Assembly: GCA_010094045.1 (NCBI GenBank)
Contig: ML986805.1
Location: forward strand, 10,014 to 66,668
Source: Lojkania enalia
Taxonomy: Eukaryota > Ascomycota > Dothideomycetes > Pleosporales
Reading direction: 5' to 3'
Length of the DNA stretch: 56,655 nt
Shown here: piece by piece, positions 12,103-23,068 of the stretch
Layout: the number at the start of each line of letters is the position of its first letter
Position numbering within the stretch: position 1 is the first letter of the stretch
Program-made: the position numbers and the translations under genes
Notes under the pieces: generated by a model
Told to the model about the DNA's origin: nothing
The model's database searches: none
The model's input: the letters and a program-made list of their open reading frames with translations, nothing else

Positions 12103-13696
12103 ATGTCTTCCTTAACCAGTAACTGTGCAGCAAGCGCCCTCCCCTTTCCCATCATCTACGGGGCCGACTTCCAAACCATCCAAGCTTCCCTGATCCAAAA
12201 TTTCTCTACCTTCGTCCCCTACTCCAACAATCCAAATTCCGGCGACGTCCATGCGCAAAATTTGCACTTTTGTAACGTCACTATAACCCACACGCACCCA
12301 GGCACGCACGACAAACTCACGACAAAAATCTTCCTCCCTATCCAACCTCCGTGGAACGAACGTCTCCAGGCTGTCGGCGGCGGAGGCTGGGTCGCGGGTT
12401 TGCACCCCATCATCGATGATCGCATGTATGCAGCCCTAGCTGGAGGATATGCGACAGTGACTACGGACGGCGGAGTCCCATCATCCAATGTCGCTGATGA
12501 TTGGGCACTATTAAGTCCAGGAAATGTCGATCTCTACGCGCTTCAAAACTTCGCGTCTGTATCGATCAACGACGCGACACTGGCTGCGAAAAGCATCGTT
12601 AGGAGATTCTACAATAAAGCACCAAAGTACTCGTACTTCAGCGGGTGTTCGCAGGGAGGGAGACAGGGTATCATGGCTGCGCAACGGTATCCGGAATTAT
12701 TTGATGGGATTGCAGCAGCTGCACCGGCGATATATTATCCGCAGCTTTTTGTGTCGGCTTTTTTTCCGCAGCAAGTTATGAATGAGATGGGGAAGTATCC
12801 GCATGCGTGTGAACTTGATGCGCTGACGAGGGCTGCTATTAAGGCTTGCGATGCTGAAGATGGGAAAGTGGATGGACTTATTGCGAACCCAGATGCTTGT
12901 CATTTTGACCCTTTCTCTATTGTAGGAAAGGAGATTGATTGTGCAGATTCTGGGTCCAAAATCAGTATATCGGAAGTTGCAGCCAAGGTCGCTGAAGCAG
13001 CGTGGAATGGGTCTCGCGCAAGCGATGGCTCGTTCCTTTGGTACTCTTACGGCTATGAGACGAATCTTACTGCGGACGCATGTCCTGCGCAGACGACTTG
13101 TTCAACGAATGGGACCTGTACTGGCGTGCCGAGACCAATATGGACGGACTGGATTAGGTTGTTTGTAAAGAAGGATGCTAAATTCAATTCGGCTACCATG
13201 TCGAGGAAAGAGTATGAAGGAGCCTTCATACAAGGAGTACGTGAGTTCGATTCGGTTATTGGGACTAGCGGTGCGGATCTGAGGGATTTTCGAAATGCTG
13301 GCGGGAAGATGATTACGTATCATGGAATGGTGAGAATATCAAGATTTGCAGAGAGTATGCGAAGATTGGACTAACTCGAGGCAGGCTGATATGGGTATTC
13401 CATTTCGTAATACGAGGCACTATTATGATGCGGTCAGGGCGATTTCTCCTAATATACACGATTTCTATCGGTTGTTTGAGGCACCGGGATTGAGCCATTG
13501 TACGGGAGGAGCCGGTGGTCAACCTTTGAAATTATTCGAAGCTCTCGTTCAGTGGGTGGAAGAAGGTGTTGCGCCGGGGTCGTTGGAGGCCATCAATGCA
13601 TTTAATCAGACCAACTTGTTATGTCCATATCCACAGCGGGCAGTAGCCAATGCTTCAATTAGACTTTCTGCAAACGGCCAAACAAGTTGTAGGTAG
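12103..13696 (+). CDS. Tannase / feruloyl esterase family serine esterase, two exons, 512 aa
   Basis: Exon 1 is 12103-13329 and exon 2 is 13385-13696. The 55-bp phase-0 intron has donor GTGAGA, branch GACTAAC and acceptor GGCAG. Without splicing the frame ends in a stop at 13374, so the intron is needed to join the family's C-terminal part. Visible hallmarks are GCSQGG with nucleophile Ser183 next to Cys182, Asp411 in ADMGIP just after the splice, and LSHCTGG with His447-Cys448. Together these form the CS-D-HC motif of fungal tannases and feruloyl esterases, which hydrolyse ester bonds in gallotannins or hydroxycinnamoyl cell-wall esters. A Cys-rich, Asp/Asn-rich lid region lies between about 235 and 350. 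Oddly, the protein starts right where mature family members start (SNCAASALPFP) and has no signal peptide; an upstream exon may be missed or lost. The gene is otherwise intact. Exact substrate cannot be told. Confidence 0.88.
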
Positions 13697-14136
13697 ACAG
13701 TGGTACATCTGATGAAGTTGAAATGGTTAATTGCGAATTCCATGCTACTCATACGAATGACCTATTCGTCCCGTGTCTTCGCATCTTATGTGCGGGCTAT
13801 TTACCCGCCACATAATCCAGACAAGATATTCACATTAGTACTACAAGTGTGAATAACGTACGTGTCCCATGTTTCTACTATCCTATTATAGTTGGTCTGT
13901 TTTTAGGCCTATATAGTCTCGCCATCGCCAGCTTCTGCCGAAGCAGGCCACTTACCCTCCTTCAATACATCAATATTTGCCTCAGCAATTGATGCTCCAT
14001 GATACGCGACAGTTATGAGCCCGGGATTCCGCCTATACTAGTCCATTGCGTACAGAAGATTATAGCCGATTGCTTTATTGTTGTATATATCTCGCTGCCA
14101 TCTGTCGAAGCCCATCGTACGAATAATCGACCTATC
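13697..14136. other. Spacer between the tannase gene and the copia relic
   Basis: Unique-looking DNA, then a transition towards retrotransposon sequence. No gene or clear LTR boundary seen. It should contain the tannase 3' UTR and perhaps the leader of the copia-type element. Confidence 0.4.
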
Positions 14137-14727
14137 ATGGCGACTACAGCAGCCCCACTACGGTTACTATCAAAGGCTGGCTGGCAGAATTGGTACAGTT
14201 CAGTAGCTCGCAGAGCACACAGAGATAACATTTAGGACTACTGCAATCCTGAGCTCACAGAGCCTACAGAGCAGGCCCTAGCTGATACGATAATAGCTAA
14301 TACCACAGCCTCAGCATTAAAGGTGCTGATTGAGCTAAAACAGCCTACATCAGGCAGTATCAGAGCAACCGCAACACAGCTATCAGATCTCACGGATGCT
14401 AAGCTAAAGAGATGGATGATTCTGAAGGAGGATTATAATGATAGACAGCGCGAATATGCGAAGAAATTGAAGGCGCTAGAAGAGCTGGATAACTATATCG
14501 AATCTGCCGTCGATTCTAGCCACCAGCCCATCTTCGAGGATCTTTCCACGCCATATACCAAATTAAAAGCTCTTAAGAAGAGGCTAGAGCTTATACCTAG
14601 CCAGTTAAAGCAGACAGCTAGAGCGTAATATTAAACGGCTCAAAAATGGAACCCTAGGATTAAAACTGATACCTGGATTATAAACTACCGTAATACCTAC
14701 CTTAAAGCTAAAACTATTAAACTGCTA
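14137..14727 (+). pseudogene. Copia-type retrotransposon gag fragment, cut by a transposon insertion
   Basis: One frame from the ATG at 14137 reads MATTAAPLRLLSKAGWQNWY, then RAHRDNI, a TAG stop (14233-14235), DYCNPEL, and a long helical charged stretch (LTDAKLKRWMILKEDYNDRQ; YTKLKALKKRLELI) to a stop at 14628; similar coding flavour continues to about 14725. This resembles the gag (UBN2-like) region of fungal Ty1/Copia elements, where NIWDY would be expected, so the stop looks like TGG to TAG, a RIP-type change. The right end is cut at a TA (14726-14727) by the next transposon. No pol or LTR is visible. It is far less mutated than its neighbours. Confidence 0.55.
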
Positions 14728-16420
14728 ACGTAGTTTACAAGCGAGCTGTCAGTACAAGCGAGCTGCCACCCTACTAAGATTCGAACGACTTAATCGCGAT
14801 AATTATCAACCACGCATATATATACTGTAGGAAGCGATAGTCTATTAGATTATTTGACACCTGCGCTATTAATTTGGCACGTTCGAGCATTATGGCCAGA
14901 CTGTTTACAGCGCCTGCAGCTCCGTTGAGGCTGGCTACTCCCTTGCAGCTGAGCACTCTGATCACGAATTTCCTTATTAATCTGCCCCTCAACATTATTT
15001 TGATTAATTATATCCTCACCTGCAGCCTTTGTTAGAATCCTCTACTTCTGTAATCGCTTTCTTTTCCGTTATTTTCGCTTTGTTGCAGCCTTGTTCGCTT
15101 ACTTAAGGCTCTTAATTTAATCAGCTATTAGCGCGATCGAATGCGTTATTATTATAGCACCCTTTTAAAGCTGATTAAAGGCTGCGATAATTGACGTAGG
15201 TGATAAGTCTTAATGTTGCAAAATCCTGCTACGAATTATTATTGATTGAGCCTCTAGTTCGCGCGCGTTACTAGGTGTTTTAGCTTTCTAGGAGGTAGTT
15301 TCTAGTATAGGTGGTATCGGCGTACGTAGCTTAATATTAAGCTTTAATAGTACCGCCTCTAAATTATTTAGTACTATTCTAGCGTCTTAAAAGCTTGCGC
15401 GGATATTAGCTTCTATAATTAATTAATTATAGGCTGCTTTAAAGGCTGGAAGGAAGGTAGTCTTATTAATATAGTTAATATAATCGCGTACTAAGGCTAA
15501 GATCTTAGTGCTATACGCGCGCTTTAATAGCGAGAAGCAGCCTATATTAAGTGGCTGTAGTAGATACAACGAATGTGGCGGTATATAGAGACAGATAATC
15601 TTCTCCTCCTTACAGATCTCTTGAAACTCAAGCGAAACGTGGCTATTATAACCGTTAATAACTAGTAATCGATGGGTGCTTATCGTACATCTCTTTATAT
15701 ACTAATTAAAGTACTTAAGCTAGGTAATACTAATCTCGTTATTTATCCAGCTATTATTACTAGTTATAATCACCTAATCGCCTAGTATATTATTACTCTT
15801 ATACTAATAAGATAGGTAGTAGACGCTCTTAAAAATAATAAGTAGTAGGATCGTCTAGCTAACTATATTAATTGCTAAGATTATTATAGTCTATTTATAA
15901 TCGTTTAGCTGGATAGCCTTTATATAATAATTCTCTAACCCTATAATAGCTAGCTAAGCTAATATTTAGCCTATAATAAAGCCTATCTTATTAAAATTAT
16001 AGGTATCCTTATCTTAAATTCTATACTTCTCCTTTATATCTTATAAAAGCTAGAACTACGCGTCTATAATTATTAGATCTTTATATAGAACTTACTACTA
16101 ATTATAAGAATAGTTTAATTAGGTTTTAAAGCGTTTAATATACTATATAAAGTTTTAAGGCTAGTAGATACTAACCTAGCTAGAACTATACTTAGCTAAT
16201 AGTCTATTTACTATAACTTATACGCTGTTAATTATAGGCGGAAATCCTCGTAGATTCTAATTAAAGATATAGCTAATAAGTACCTCCTCTTTAGTCTTTA
16301 TAAGGTTCTTTAAATTCGGCTTATAATTAGATTACACAGCTATTCTAGCATATTAAAAGTAGAGAGTACTTTAAAAGTAGTAAAAAATTATTATAACGCT
16401 ATTTTTAGTTGAAATTTAAC
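14728..16420 (-). mobile_element. Fot1/pogo-like DNA transposon relic
   Basis: The left end begins after a TA with ACGTAGTTTACAAGCGAGCT, closely related to the termini of the elements at 16984 and 52932. Minus-strand relics match the DDE transposase: RLLVINGYNSHVSLEFQEIC, then CLYIPPHSLYLLQPLNIGCF with SLLKRAYS, then NKTTFLPAFKAAY. Here the catalytic Asp of RLL(I/V)xDGHxSH is Asn. The right TIR could not be located with confidence, so the end is approximate. This copy keeps better-conserved motifs than the others in the window, suggesting a later arrival or milder mutation. Confidence 0.72.
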
Positions 16421-16983
16421 CTTAATTAATAGTTAAGATTATAAGAATAATTTATAATTCTTTATAGGTTAATTATATATTACTATATTAAGCTATTATA
16501 TATTAATCTAGATAGACCGTTAAAAGTTTAGTAAAATAATAACTTATTTATACTAATAGCTTATTTATAAACTATATTACTAGTTAAAAATTTTAACCTA
16601 TATTATAATTTTATTAAAATTATAGCTTTAGTAAATTTAGTCTATTTAATTATTCTATAATTAATTCTTATATAACTAGAATAGGTTTATATAGTACCTC
16701 TAGACTTTATAATATTATACCTAGAGTTTTTTAAGGTCTAATAAAGAAGTTAGCTAGCTTTTTAGTTAGAAGCTATATATATAGGATTTACAGCGTTTTA
16801 AAATTAACTACTATTACTAGATTAAATAGGTTAGTTAAAAAACTTAGCTAATTAATTAACTAATTAATTACTTTCTTAAATTACTAGCTATATAGTAGAC
16901 TACTAAAGCTAATACTAAGGCTAAAGGTAAGATAAATAGACTAGTAAGAGGTTAAAGTATAAATTCTATAGAAATTAATATTA
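16421..16983. other. AT-rich spacer between two Fot-like elements
   Basis: Extremely AT-rich, TpA-dense DNA up to the TA at 16982-16983. No frame, TIR or domain relic recognised; the missing right end of the preceding transposon may be hidden here. Confidence 0.45.
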
Positions 16984-17251
16984 ACGTATTTTACAAGTAA
17001 GTTACCTACCTAAGTAAGTTGCCTACCTTATTAACTATCTCTATATTTAGAAGCGTATATTATAATAATACTTATAAGTATTACTATAATAATTTAATAG
17101 AGGATAGATATACTATTTATATACTATTATATAAGTTCTAATATTATATCTAGGCTTGCTGCAGTAGCTATAGTACTTTTAGTATAGTATACCTACTCTT
17201 CTATACTTTCTACCTATATATACTTTATCCTCTAGCTACTTATCTACCTCT

Positions 17252-17554
17252 TATCACAGACGCTCACGCGCAGTTGGTTAATCGTACTTTAGGCAGTTAA
17301 CTCTATTACTACGTACTACGTGTGAATATTAAAACGTTGCGTAAAGAATAGAGATATCTATATTATACAGGTTTTTATAGGGGCTAGGTCTGTACTACTA
17401 TACGGGCTAGCCGGGTCGGCGAAACCTTCCTCTATTGTGGTTAAGACAAGTCGGTTATATTCTAGCTAGCAGCTGATAGCTGTCGCTGGCAGCTGGTTCG
17501 GGTATTATAGTAAGGGTAGTATAGGTGCAGAGGTATCGCGGTATTACCGTAATA
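17252..17554 (-). repeat. 3' LTR of the nested Gypsy element (303 bp)
   Basis: Same length as, and closely similar to, the copy at 22766-23068; differences are mostly C/T and G/A transitions. The outer end, TATCACAG, is a mutated TGTTACGG. Preceded by the CCTCT target duplication. Confidence 0.92.
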
Positions 17555-17567
17555 GTACCCCCCTCTT
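17555..17567 (-). other. Polypurine tract of the nested Gypsy element
   Basis: Minus-strand AAGAGGGGGGTAC lies directly against the 3' LTR, where a plus-strand primer for reverse transcription is expected. It supports the element's orientation. Confidence 0.75.
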
Positions 17568-17789
17568 AGTTATAAGCTCTTGCGAGTTAGGTCTTCGTGT
17601 TATATTTAGGTTATTTATAATTAAGTAGCAGTTATTATACTAGGGATTAGGTCAGTTCGGTTCTTATAGTAGTATTAGATTAGACCCTAGCGCCCAATTA
17701 AGAATCTAGATGTAATATTATATTTAGGTCTTATTTATTCGGGTTTCTAGTATAGTAATCTTCTGCGGCAGTTGTCTCAGCAAAGTTAC

Positions 17790-17945
17790 TAGCCGGGTAC
17801 CATTCTAGGTTATAATAGCTAGTCTACTTAACTAGGTATTCGTGCCGGCGTCTCTATCGGTTGTAGTAGAGGTCTTCTATTCGCTCGACGAGGTATTCCA
17901 GTTCTCTATTAATCTCGATAGATTCAGGGTTGTGTACTTATTAAC
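17790..17945 (-). pseudogene. Chromodomain relic of the nested Gypsy element
   Basis: Minus-strand translation shows ELEYLVERIEDLYYNR then RRRHEYLVK*TSYYNLEWYP. This fits the chromodomain pattern, with the W of V-K-W turned into a stop (TGG to TAG). It lies downstream of the integrase, as in chromoviruses. Confidence 0.72.
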
Positions 17946-18079
17946 TAGGCAAGTAGTCAGACGACTTAGGTGCTGGCCGTAATAGCGATACATGGAATAT
18001 AGGATGTATTTTAGCCGATTCGGGTAGCTTTAGTCTATAAGCGTGCAAGGACACCTTCGCGATAACCTTATAGGGGCTT

Positions 18080-18990
18080 ATATTCTTCTAGTTAAGCTTT
18101 TTCGACGGTCTTCGTGTGCGTATATTCCTAGCGTCTAGCTAGACTAGATTATTAATCTAGTAGTTGAGGGCTGGTATACGCTTACGGTTAGCATACTCTT
18201 ATTAGAGCGCTTGTGCCCAGGTGAGTTCTTCTCTAATATACTCTGTAATATCCTTTATCTTATCAACTAGTCTATTAGCTTCCTAGGCTATTAGAGACTA
18301 TTTTAGCGGTTAATAGATCTCTATAGGCGGCTTAAAGCCTATTTAAGGGTGCTGGCCAAAGCAGGCTAGAAACGGGGAGACTTTTGTTAATTTAGATACT
18401 GTATTATTCGCTTTAAACTGTACTGTTAGCAGCTATTCAACCTAGTTATCTTATTCGTAGCTAGTATAGGTTTAGAGAACTTGTTCTATTACTGCATTAG
18501 CGTTTTCTGTCTAGCTATTAGTCTCTAGATAGAAGCTGGTTGATATATACGTGTTAATTTATAGCTGTCTATAGAGCTCTTAGTAGAAGGTAGAGATAAA
18601 CTGTATCCCACAGTTAGACGTAATAGTGCGTGGCAGTCTATAGTAAACCTATATATAGCGACAGAACAGTTAAACGATGTTAGGAGCTTCGATTCTTGCG
18701 TATAGTATCAGGTGTCTATACTTACTAAGCCTATCAACCACTACTATAATATTCGTACAACCTTCTAATTCTAGTAGGTTAGTTATAAAGTCTATAGAAA
18801 TGTCTTAAAACCTTCGTTTAAGTATAGGCAATAGTTTTAGTAATCTATAGTACTTCTCTCTAGAAGCTTTACTTCTTCGGCATATATAATAACAGCCTAT
18901 ATATCGTTGTACCAAGTCGAATATCTTTAACTAATAGTACTCGCGCTAGAGTAGTTCTAAGGTCTTTCTTTAACTAGGGTGTCCGCTAGA
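18080..18990 (-). pseudogene. Integrase relic of the nested Gypsy element
   Basis: The minus strand reads a SSGHPS start of the zinc-finger region, then DISIDFITNLLELEGCTNII with VVVDRLSKYRH, then STSFYLETNS*TENANAVIE, then VSPFLACFGQHP and finally [11 protein letters not shown]. These match, in order, Ty3/Gypsy integrase motifs (D-F-I, V-V-V-D-R-L-S-K, S-T-A-x-H-P-Q-T-D-G-Q-T-E-R-x-N, S-P-F-x-A-x-x-G). Frame interruptions are few relative to the first element. Confidence 0.85.
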
Positions 18991-20049
18991 CGGCGAGTTG
19001 TAGACGGCTTATAGCAGCTTAAGCTTTAGCTTGTTGTAGTCTAGTACTATAAGTTAATCTTAGTAGTATAGTTGGTTGTTACGCTTTTTATAGTCAGCTA
19101 GAGTTAGGAGCTTAGATCGACGGGCTCCTTCTCTTAGTAGCTTTAGGGTATCTTAGATCAGGTTATCGTTTAGGTATTCCTCGTCGATAATCTCTATAAT
19201 CGGTCGGCCTACTTCTATCTATTAGAATAGTTTAGAACGAAGTAATATCTATTAACAACTTCTATAGGCCTCTTTTTATATAGGCTTGTCCTGTAATCTT
19301 CAAGTTAAGGTATTAGGCTTCTCTCCAAGTTTTCCAGGTCGGTATATAATACTGAAGTTAAATCTTAACAGATATTCTAACTAACAGGCCTATTAGTAGC
19401 TTAACTACTTCGTTGTTACGAAGTACTGCAGGTTCTTATAATCGCTTAGCACTTCTATAGGAAATGTTGCGCCTTCTAATTCGGGCCTCTATTACTTAAA
19501 ATATTAGATAATCGCGAGCAGTTCCTTATTATATATCTTATAGTTGCCTTCAGCAGGGTTTATGCGCTTAGAGAAGTAGGTAATAGATTTTAGTTCACTG
19601 TTAGCGCCTCTCTGAAATAGTACGCCGGCTGTTATAAAGTTAGACGTATTAGCTTCTACTACTATTAGCAGCTTAGGGTTAAAGTGTTGGAGAATTAGTA
19701 TAGAGATAAAAGCATCCTTTAGGTGGTCGAAGGAATATTAACAGCTATCGTTCTAGTCGAATCGAGTGTTCTTCTTAGTTAGGGCTACTAAGGGGGAGAC
19801 TTTCTGTAAGAAGTTGCTAATAAATCGTCGGTAGAAGTTCGCGAAGCTTATAAAGGCTTAAATATCTTTTACGTTCTTAAGGTATTCCTAGTTAACGATT
19901 GTCTCTACCTTCTTCGGGTCTATACAGATCCCTTCTATAGTAATTATATACCCTAGGTAGGTTACTTCTAACTAGTAGAACTTATACTTATCTATATTAA
20001 ACTATAGACTATTCACTCTTAAGGCTTTAAGAACTAGCTAGATATACTA

Positions 20050-20610
20050 CTTATAATCCTTTAGATTCTTACTAAATATTAGAATATCATCGATATAGAT
20101 AGTATAGAATATATTAAGGTATAGTCTTAGTATATTATTTACGAAGTGCTGGAACGTACTTAAAGTATTAGCTAGGCTAAAGGGTATTACTAGGTATTTA
20201 AACAGCCCGTAGTATGTATAAAAGGTAGTTTTCTATTCGTCTCCCTTAGCAATCCTTAGTTTATTAAATGCGGTAATGATATCGAGTTTTATATAGTACT
20301 TAGCCTTACTAAGTTGGGTTAACGTTTCTTAGATTAGTAGAATCGGGTATTAGTTCTTAATGGTGATAGTATTTAGAGCTCTATAGTCTACGCAGAATTG
20401 GAGGCTATCTCTAGATTTCTTTATAAAGATTACGGGTACAGCTATTAGTAATAAGCTTACTCTAATAAATCCCTTAGACAAGTTCTTATTAAGATACTTC
20501 TTTAGTACCTTTAACTCGTTCTAGGACATCCTGTAGAGTAGACCGAAGCTAGCTTACTTACTGTTCTCTAGTTTAATCTTATAATCGTACGGTTGTCGTT
20601 TAGGTAGCTT
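20050..20610 (-). pseudogene. Reverse transcriptase relic of the nested Gypsy element
   Basis: Well-preserved blocks on the minus strand: KKSRDSLQFCVDYRALNTIT, then YYIKLDIITAFNKLRIAKGD, then YYGLFKYLVIPFSLANTLST, and the active-site box YIDDILIFSK with both Asp residues kept. A few stops remain (for example NTITIKN*YPI, where W or Q is expected). Confidence 0.9.
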
Positions 20611-22765
20611 ATCTGCATCCTTATATAAGAAGATAGATAATAGGTTATAGTATTCTTTAGGTACTTTAGTAATAGGGTTAGTATATACCTTTAGGGCTAG
20701 AGCCTTATTAATATTAGCTATTAATACAGCGAAGATTTTATAGTTAGATTACTAGGAGAGTTAGACTAATAGTACAGCGCTTATATAGTATATATCTAGC
20801 TGTAGTATAAACTTTAGATATTTAGGCTTAGATAGGTCCTCTTAGCTATAATCTTCGTCCGAAGTTAGATCGGTTTTAGTTTTAGGTTCTTTTAACTAGC
20901 GTAGTATCTTAAGCTACTAGTAATTATATCGGGTATAGTTTAACAGGCGGAGCTTTAAACAGTACTACCTAGGCTTTAGGCTATATAAGAATTGTAAATT
21001 AGTTACTCTAAAATCTTCTTTTATATTAGATTTAGATAGTTTACAGTCTTTAATAACTATTTAGGCAGCCTATTAGTAGACAGTAGCGCTAGTAGATTAT
21101 AAGTATCGAGTTAGGTATTAGTTAGTGGTAAAGACCAGCTATTTATTCTTATAGTCTAGGTTTATATAATACTTATATATCTATAGCTGTCCTAGAATTA
21201 ACTAGTATTTTTCTAGTATAGTTATATAGAAATATACTATCTCTAAATGGTTCAGGTATTAGAGAGTTAAAGTAACTAAGTAGGAGATAGTCCCCCTATA
21301 AAGGACTTCTCTATTAAAGCTAGTTAGGTATAAGTTATACGGGAGTTATATCTTTTAGAGTTTTAGGGTGCGTATAAGATCTCTATAGATATAGCTATAA
21401 CTAGTAGCCCTAGTATTAATAAGAATATTAATATCTTACTAGACTAGGTCTTAACGGATTAAGAAAGGAGCTAGGATCTAGTAGTCCTATAACTATTTCT
21501 GTAGGGGCTGGTTCTATAGGTATATAGAGATTTAGTATAGGTGCAGTCCTAGAAGGCAACTTACTTTTAGAACGGACCTTTTAGTAATATTCTAGTCGGC
21601 GAGACTAGCTGCGTTCGGGAGCGAGAGTAATAGCTTTATCTATAGGATAACAAGCGTGTTAAGGATTAGTTAGAGGATTAGTTAGAGGATCGAGAGTAGG
21701 ATCTACTAGGTATAGTAGGGTTCTGAGACCCTTAACAGATTGATAGTAGAGGGGCGCTGCATTCTGGCGAAATATGTCCCTTACTACTATACTTATAACA
21801 GCGTCTTTTACGGCGGCGCCTTTCTCGTTTATTAGAACCTACAGGCGTATAGCTAGAAGTATCGAGTTTTATAACGTTCGGGTCCTTCTAGTAAGTAGTA
21901 TAATGCTTCGGTTGTTTGCGGTAGTTACTAGATAGGTAATATAAGTTAGTATCGTACAGGGAAATTAGGTTAGCGTAGTCGTTTAGGGTGCTAGGTATTA
22001 TAACACCTATTATAGCACGGCGGAGCTTATTAGAGAGAGAACGTCGGAGATATACGATTTGTCCGGTCTCGTTTAGTTTAGTGTCTGTAATTAGGCGTCG
22101 GAATTTAGTAAAGTAAGTAGGGAACCTGCTTTAGCCTTACTTTAAAATCTCTAGCTTACTCTATACTATAGTCTCCTTGTTCCGGTCGCTATAGGTAGAT
22201 TCTAAGAAGGCGACTAAGCTGTCTACAGAGTTGATACCCTTGTCTATTAATAGGTTAACCAATATTACTAGGTTTTGTTCTAGGCGGGAATAGATATATA
22301 GAAGGCGGGTACGTTCGGTTGGGTATTAGTCAGCGTTTCCTTCTAGTTTATAGCGGAGCTTTCTAACAAAGTATAAAAGCTCTAAGCATTTACTAGAGAA
22401 TATTAGAGGGTCGGATAAATAGTTGGAATAGAAATACGGGTTGTACGTAGTTTTAAACGGATTAGGGGTTAACGCAGGCATCTGTTCAGAAGCTAGAGTT
22501 GTAGGTTAAATCGGGCTAAGGGCGGGTGATAGTTCTATTACTGTTGATATGCTAGTAGCTGGTAGAAGGGTAGCCGTTTAACGGCTACTGAATTCCCTTT
22601 ATATCACTTTAAGGTCTGACTTATAGCAGTTCTCCTGGGTTACTAAGGCCTCTACTAGCATCTCGTTCTTCTGCTGTAAAAAGTCCAGCTTGCTCTAGAT
22701 CTCTTTAAGCATATTAACAAGCGTATTCTTATCTATAGCGTATAATAGTAGATAATATAATATAA

Positions 22766-23068
22766 TATTACGGACGCTTACACGCAGTTAGTTAATCGTA
22801 CTTTAGGTAGTCAACTCTATTACTATATACTACGTGTGAATATTAAGATGTTGCGTAAAGAACAGAGATATCTATATTATATAGGTTTTTATAGGGGCTA
22901 GGTCTATACTGCTGCACGGGCTAGCCGGGTCAGCGAAACCTTCCTCCATCGTAGTTAAGACAAGTCGGTTATATTCCAGCTAGCAGCTAATAGCTATCGC
23001 TGGCAGCTGGTTCGGGTATTATAGTAAGGGTGGTATAAGTGCAGAGGTGTCGCGGTATTACCGTAACA
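22766..23068 (-). repeat. 5' LTR of the nested Gypsy element (303 bp)
   Basis: Pairs with 17252-17554. Its outer end keeps the family terminus CCGTAACA and is followed by the CCTCT duplication. The primer-binding site immediately inside is too AT-rich to read. Confidence 0.92.

Larger units (their letters stand above)
17252..23068 (-). mobile_element. Full-length Ty3/Gypsy chromovirus (5817 bp) nested in a Fot-like element
   Basis: Two 303-bp LTRs (17252-17554 and 22766-23068) in the same orientation enclose a pol region on the minus strand; a perfect CCTCT duplication flanks the whole (17247-17251 and 23069-23073). A polypurine tract (AAGAGGGGGGTAC on the minus strand, 17555-17567) touches the 3' LTR. 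Domain relics in order on the minus strand are gag (about 22650-21500), protease-like INTRATSYSYI (about 21440-21400), RT (about 20610-20050), RNase H region, integrase (about 18990-18080) and chromodomain (about 17945-17790). Family LTR ends are TGTTACGG...CCGTAACA. Stops throughout show it is dead. Confidence 0.93.
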
